Below, one piece after another: positions 61,422-64,000 of a DNA stretch of 64,000 bases (within the stretch, counting starts at the first letter, position 1; each line of letters begins with the position of its first letter). Under the pieces are notes generated by a model. The model did not search any database. It was not told the DNA's origin and worked only from the letters and a program-made list of their open reading frames with translations. The DNA is taken from positions 186,001-250,000 of the forward strand of contig ASRH01000002.1 in NCBI GenBank assembly GCA_000565255.1, given 5' to 3'. Source of the stretch: Candidatus Aramenus sulfurataquae. GTDB taxonomy: Archaea > Thermoproteota > Thermoprotei_A > Sulfolobales > Sulfolobaceae. The position numbers and the translations under genes are program-made.

Positions 61422-62372
61422 GTGAAGTGCACAAAGTGCAATAACACTGCAGTAATAAAGATACCGTACGCAGGGCTCTACTTCTGCAGGGAACACTTTA
61501 TCGAGTGGTTTGAGAGGAGGTTCAAAAAGGTCGCGAAGGACTACAAGATGTTTGAGGGGAGCAAGAAGGTAGCAGTAGCAGTTTCCGGCGGTAAAGATAG
61601 CACAACTCTCCTCCACTTGCTCCACGCTCTCTCCCAAGAGGAGGGCTTCGAGCTCATAGGCATAACCATAGACCTAGGCATAGACATGGGGAAGAAGTAT
61701 TCGCAGTTAAGCACGGAGTTCGCCGTGAAGAATTACGAGGCCTTAGGCGTGAAGTACAGGGTGGTGAGGCTCAAGGAAGAGTACGGCTTTACCATAGATG
61801 AAGCCAAGGTAAAGGTAAGGAGGCCAGTGTGCAGCACTTGCGGGTTAACTAAAAGGTACGTACTAGAGGTCGTGGCAGAGGAGGAGGGAGCTGACACCCT
61901 AGCAACTGGCCACAACTTGAACGACGTAGCCCAGTACGTGATGACTGGGTACTTCAACGGCGACGTCCTCAGCCTGGCTAGGCTAAGGCCAGTGTCCCCA
62001 GCTGAGAACGGTTACGTAAAGAAGGTAAAGCCCCTGTTCCTCATCCCTGAAAAGGAGGTAATGACGTACGCCCTGCTCAAGGGAATCCCGTTCCTCTACG
62101 ACTCTTGTCCTCACACGTTCAGGGTGGGAGGTGCTAGCTCAGAGGCAATAAGGAGGACCCTTGAGGAGCTGGAGGACAAGGTTCCAGGCTTCATGGCAAG
62201 CCTAGTGAAGAACTTTGAGGAGAAGATAAGGCCACGTATAGAGGACGTCCCCAAGGAAACCTTGGGGAGGTGCAAGATCTGCGGGAGGCCCACAAACAAG
62301 GACAGGGAGATATGCTCGTTCTGTTCTTTGAGGATAAAGCTTAATACCCTTCCTAGTCCTAGGTTGAAGTAG
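61422..62372 (+). CDS. tRNA 2-thiolation enzyme (NcsA/TtuA/Ctu1 family)
   Basis: This 316-residue PP-loop enzyme adenylates tRNA uridine and swaps in sulfur. The N-terminal zinc site uses Cys3, Cys6, Cys22 and His25 (KCTKCNNT and YFCREHF). The PP-loop is [29 protein letters not shown] and later DSCPHT carry Cys positions expected for the [4Fe-4S] group, and a C-terminal zinc ribbon is built of CKICGR and CSFC. The GTG 61422 start gives the N-terminus at the zinc site. A PriX-like gene overlaps its stop by one base. Confidence 0.9.
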   Translation: MKCTKCNNTAVIKIPYAGLYFCREHFIEWFERRFKKVAKDYKMFEGSKKVAVAVSGGKDSTTLLHLLHALSQEEGFELIGITIDLGIDMGKKYSQLSTEFAVKNYEALGVKYRVVRLKEEYGFTIDEAKVKVRRPVCSTCGLTKRYVLEVVAEEEGADTLATGHNLNDVAQYVMTGYFNGDVLSLARLRPVSPAENGYVKKVKPLFLIPEKEVMTYALLKGIPFLYDSCPHTFRVGGASSEAIRRTLEELEDKVPGFMASLVKNFEEKIRPRIEDVPKETLGRCKICGRPTNKDREICSFCSLRIKLNTLPSPRLK

Positions 62373-62830
62373 TGGAGAAGGTCAAAAAAGTAAGGTTTGT
62401 CCTCGAGTACCCTGACGATTCCCCAGGAGGGTATGTGGAGTACGACGGAGTGTTCTCAAAGGTTTACAACGAGAAAGGGGAGTTCCTGTTCCAAGTGACC
62501 GGGGTATTTCCACCAAAGGTGGCCACAAAGGACTACAGCTGGATAGAGAAGGTCTTGGAGAGGGGGCTCCAGGACGGGAGGAAGAGGTTCATCCTGTACG
62601 TAGCGTCGCGATACTTGGTAAACGTAAAGAAGTACGACGAGGATACTGCCATTGAGAAGATGAAGGAGTTCTACTACAAAAATGGGGCTGGGAAGGTGTA
62701 CGACGCGTGGTTGAGGTCAGTGGTGAGAGGAGTGAAGGAAAAGAGGCTCTACCCGCCTTCCCTGAGGGCTATCCAGGAGAAGGACAAGGAGCTTTTCGAG
62801 GAAATAAACAAAGCATTAAAAAAAGGTTAA
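62372..62830 (+). CDS. Probable primase non-catalytic subunit PriX-like
   Basis: This 152-residue soluble protein starts with a short beta element (RFVLEYPDDSPGGYVEYDGV) followed by a helical block (DYSWIEKVLERGLQDGRKRF, YLVNVKKYDEDTAIEKMKEF, AWLRSVVRGVKEKRLYPPSL). This helical block resembles the C-terminal region of PriL and the small PriX subunit of Sulfolobus primase, which helps primer initiation; it lacks Cys ligands for the Fe-S cluster, as PriX does. The match is from memory of the pattern and is tentative. GTG 62372 overlaps the NcsA stop. Confidence 0.5.
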   Translation: MEKVKKVRFVLEYPDDSPGGYVEYDGVFSKVYNEKGEFLFQVTGVFPPKVATKDYSWIEKVLERGLQDGRKRFILYVASRYLVNVKKYDEDTAIEKMKEFYYKNGAGKVYDAWLRSVVRGVKEKRLYPPSLRAIQEKDKELFEEINKALKKG

Positions 62831-62878
62831 AACTTATTTTGGAAAAATCTTAAAAGACCAAAAGATATATCTGGTTTT

Positions 62879-63139
62879 ATGTCCGAGAAAAACCAGGAGA
62901 AGAAAGAGGCTTTACAGGAGAAGGAAATTCAAGAGGACAGCAAGCAGTACAAGGCTTCCACATGGGTACTCTTAGTAGGGTCGCTAGGCATCTTCTTCGT
63001 GATGACAGTAATCTTGGCGGAGTACTTGGAAAACTTCGCTCCTTGGAGGCCAGTTGTTCCTATAATATTGGGGTTTGCCGTGTTCTTCCTAGTGGTGGGG
63101 ATTTTCCTTAGGACGAAGTTTGGAAGGCTAGCCCTCTAA
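62879..63139 (+). CDS. Small two-helix membrane protein with charged N-terminus
   Basis: This 86-residue protein has a strongly charged head (EKNQEKKEALQEKEIQEDS) and two membrane helices (WVLLVGSLGIFFVMTVILAE; VVPIILGFAVFFLVVGIF) joined by a short loop ENFAPWRP. No family is recognised. A TATA-like GATATATC lies ~15-25 bp upstream. The following 230 bp (63140-63369) hold no recognised gene; they contain a 12-bp palindrome AGCTCGCGAGCT at 63193-63204. Confidence 0.6.
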   Translation: MSEKNQEKKEALQEKEIQEDSKQYKASTWVLLVGSLGIFFVMTVILAEYLENFAPWRPVVPIILGFAVFFLVVGIFLRTKFGRLAL

Positions 63140-63369
63140 GGGGACGCGTCAATAGAGTGCAGTAGTCAACCTTGTATCAGTGAAGTTGTTGAGAGCTCGC
63201 GAGCTTTAGAATCTGTGAATTGGGGGCAGTTAGTTAGGTCAATTTTCTAATTTGCGTTGCCCTACTCCGTGACCGTTAAACTAGTACCTGGAGGGACGTT
63301 CAGATAGATGAAATTAACAGAGGGAAGCACCTTATAACGTTTCTATAAACCGTTCACTTGAAAAACTCC

Positions 63370-64000
63370 TTAGAAAACTATTCTGACGTCTACGGCAAAT
63401 GCCCCTTTCTCGTTTACTATTAAGGGGTTTATGTCCATCTCTTTCACGTTTAAGTCTACTATTAGCCTTGACACAGACACTATAGTCCTTATTAGGGACC
63501 CCTCGTCGTAGTTTCTCTTTCTGGCAGTTAACATATCGTGGACTTTGCTCTCCTTCAGTATCTCGAGGGCCTCGTCTTCGTAGACTGGGGCTATGGCGTG
63601 TCCTACGTTTTTGAGCACCTCAACGTAGATCCCACCGCTTCCCACTACTACCGAGTGGCCAAATACTGGATCCTTTATTCCTCCAACGAACGTTTCGAGC
63701 CCCGTCAGTTGCTCCTGGATTAAGACCCTCTTCGTGATCTTGGAAAGCTCCTTGTAAACCTGCTTTACCTGTTCTTTTTCCACGTTCATCACCACACCTT
63801 TCATTTCCGTCTTGTGCACTGGAGTGTCTGTAGAGATCTTCATTACGACGGGATAGCCTATGTTGTCTGCTACCCTCTGGGCCTCTTCCTCGCTCTGGGC
63901 AATTCCCCACTTTGGCGTTCTAATTCCGTAGATCTCCATGAGCTGCAGCGCCTCGTAGTCCCTTAGGTACTGCTTCCCCTTCACTAGTTCAAGGGCGGAG
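63370..64000 (-). CDS. ATP-grasp subunit/domain of acyl-CoA synthetase (NDP-forming), cut by window edge
   Basis: The visible ~210 residues are an ATP-grasp domain of the acetyl/acyl-CoA synthetase (NDP-forming) beta type: YLRDYEALQLMEIYGIRTPK, GYPVVMKISTDTPVHKTE, VLIQEQLTGLETFVGG and the C-terminal EMDINPLIVNEKGAFAVD. The frame stays open to the right edge, with ALELVKGKQYLRDYE as in full-length relatives, so it may begin outside the window; GTG 63984 is an internal possibility. The enzyme makes acyl-CoA with ATP, or runs in reverse. Whether it is a free beta subunit or part of a fusion cannot be seen. Confidence 0.82.
   Translation of the reverse strand, partial: SALELVKGKQYLRDYEALQLMEIYGIRTPKWGIAQSEEEAQRVADNIGYPVVMKISTDTPVHKTEMKGVVMNVEKEQVKQVYKELSKITKRVLIQEQLTGLETFVGGIKDPVFGHSVVVGSGGIYVEVLKNVGHAIAPVYEDEALEILKESKVHDMLTARKRNYDEGSLIRTIVSVSRLIVDLNVKEMDINPLIVNEKGAFAVDVRIVF

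Noticed and set aside
62990-63020. GTGATGA, 12 nt, CGGA inside a membrane-protein gene
   Set aside because: It is coding sequence, D' is poor and no C'/D pair follows.
63193-63204. 12-bp palindrome AGCTCGCGAGCT
   Set aside because: It is a single isolated palindrome with no nearby promoter or gene that it would explain; kept only as a note in the neighbouring gene entry.

Overview
The window is archaeal and almost certainly from a thermoacidophilic member of the Sulfolobales (Thermoproteota). The clearest marker is a Sul7d/Sso7d-type chromatin protein at 52214-52399. Supporting markers are a zinc-containing 7Fe ferredoxin, a NurA/HerA pair, Hanks-type kinase chemistry with HLD in place of HRD, secreted S53 protease and PNGase A-like proteins, and several families I know mainly from Sulfolobales (DUF929, DUF1286, DUF1404, DUF3211, DUF3834). 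Many genes have a TATA-like box 21-31 bp before the start codon, the usual leaderless layout. Arg is mostly AGG/AGA and base composition looks close to half G+C, which fits Metallosphaera better than the AT-rich Sulfolobus or Acidianus. The genus is an inference. I see no rRNA, tRNA, CRISPR array or intact insertion sequence.

Layout. 1-9.1 kb: membrane AAA ATPase (cut by the left edge), aldehyde dehydrogenase, a decayed gene, small regulator, NRAMP-like transporter, methyltransferase plus SMP-30 lactonase, processive glycosyltransferase, a DUF3211 gene with an in-frame TAG, MFS transporter, zinc ferredoxin. 9.2-14.7 kb: two small regulators, CbiZ-NurA facing HerA, and a phytoene-desaturase-like flavoprotein. 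14.7-22.1 kb: membrane proteins, a TPR protein facing a multi-TM Ser/Thr kinase, an amino-acid permease, a DsrE protein and an anchored glycoprotein. 22.3-28.4 kb: a secretory operon with an S53 protease of 1304 residues and a PNGase A-like protein. 28.4-38.5 kb: PurM-like protein, DUF3834, GuaA subunit A, NadC, TenA, class V aminotransferase, a complete ECF vitamin transporter with two divergent paralogous S components, and a PAP2 phosphatase. 38.6-47.2 kb: zinc-ribbon protein, unknown proteins, MscS, a NiCoT-like protein, glucoamylase, glycosyltransferase. 47.3-51.3 kb: NDH-2-like flavoprotein and a four-gene lipoate module (two radical SAM proteins, LplA, LplB). 51.5-64 kb: DUF1286, Sul7d, amino-acid permease, DUF1404, DUF929, a DUF3311/SSS symporter pair, DEAD-type helicase, MTHFR-like protein, tRNA thiolase with a PriX-like gene, and an ATP-grasp acyl-CoA synthetase domain running off the right edge.

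The most notable non-coding content is three C/D box guide RNAs absent from a protein-only view. Two lie in tandem on the minus strand at 40221-40355. The third is on the plus strand at 47147-47212 with its own TATA box. Guide segments are 11-12 nt, and several complement what I recall as conserved 16S or 23S rRNA segments.

How the genes may work together: the S53 and PNGase A-like proteins look like a paired system for digesting glycosylated protein outside the cell, feeding peptide and amino-acid permeases. TenA and the ECF transporter suggest salvage of a thiamine precursor. LipS-type proteins with the split ligase make protein-bound lipoate. NurA/HerA is a DNA-end-processing pair of the kind usually linked to Mre11/Rad50, here without those genes.
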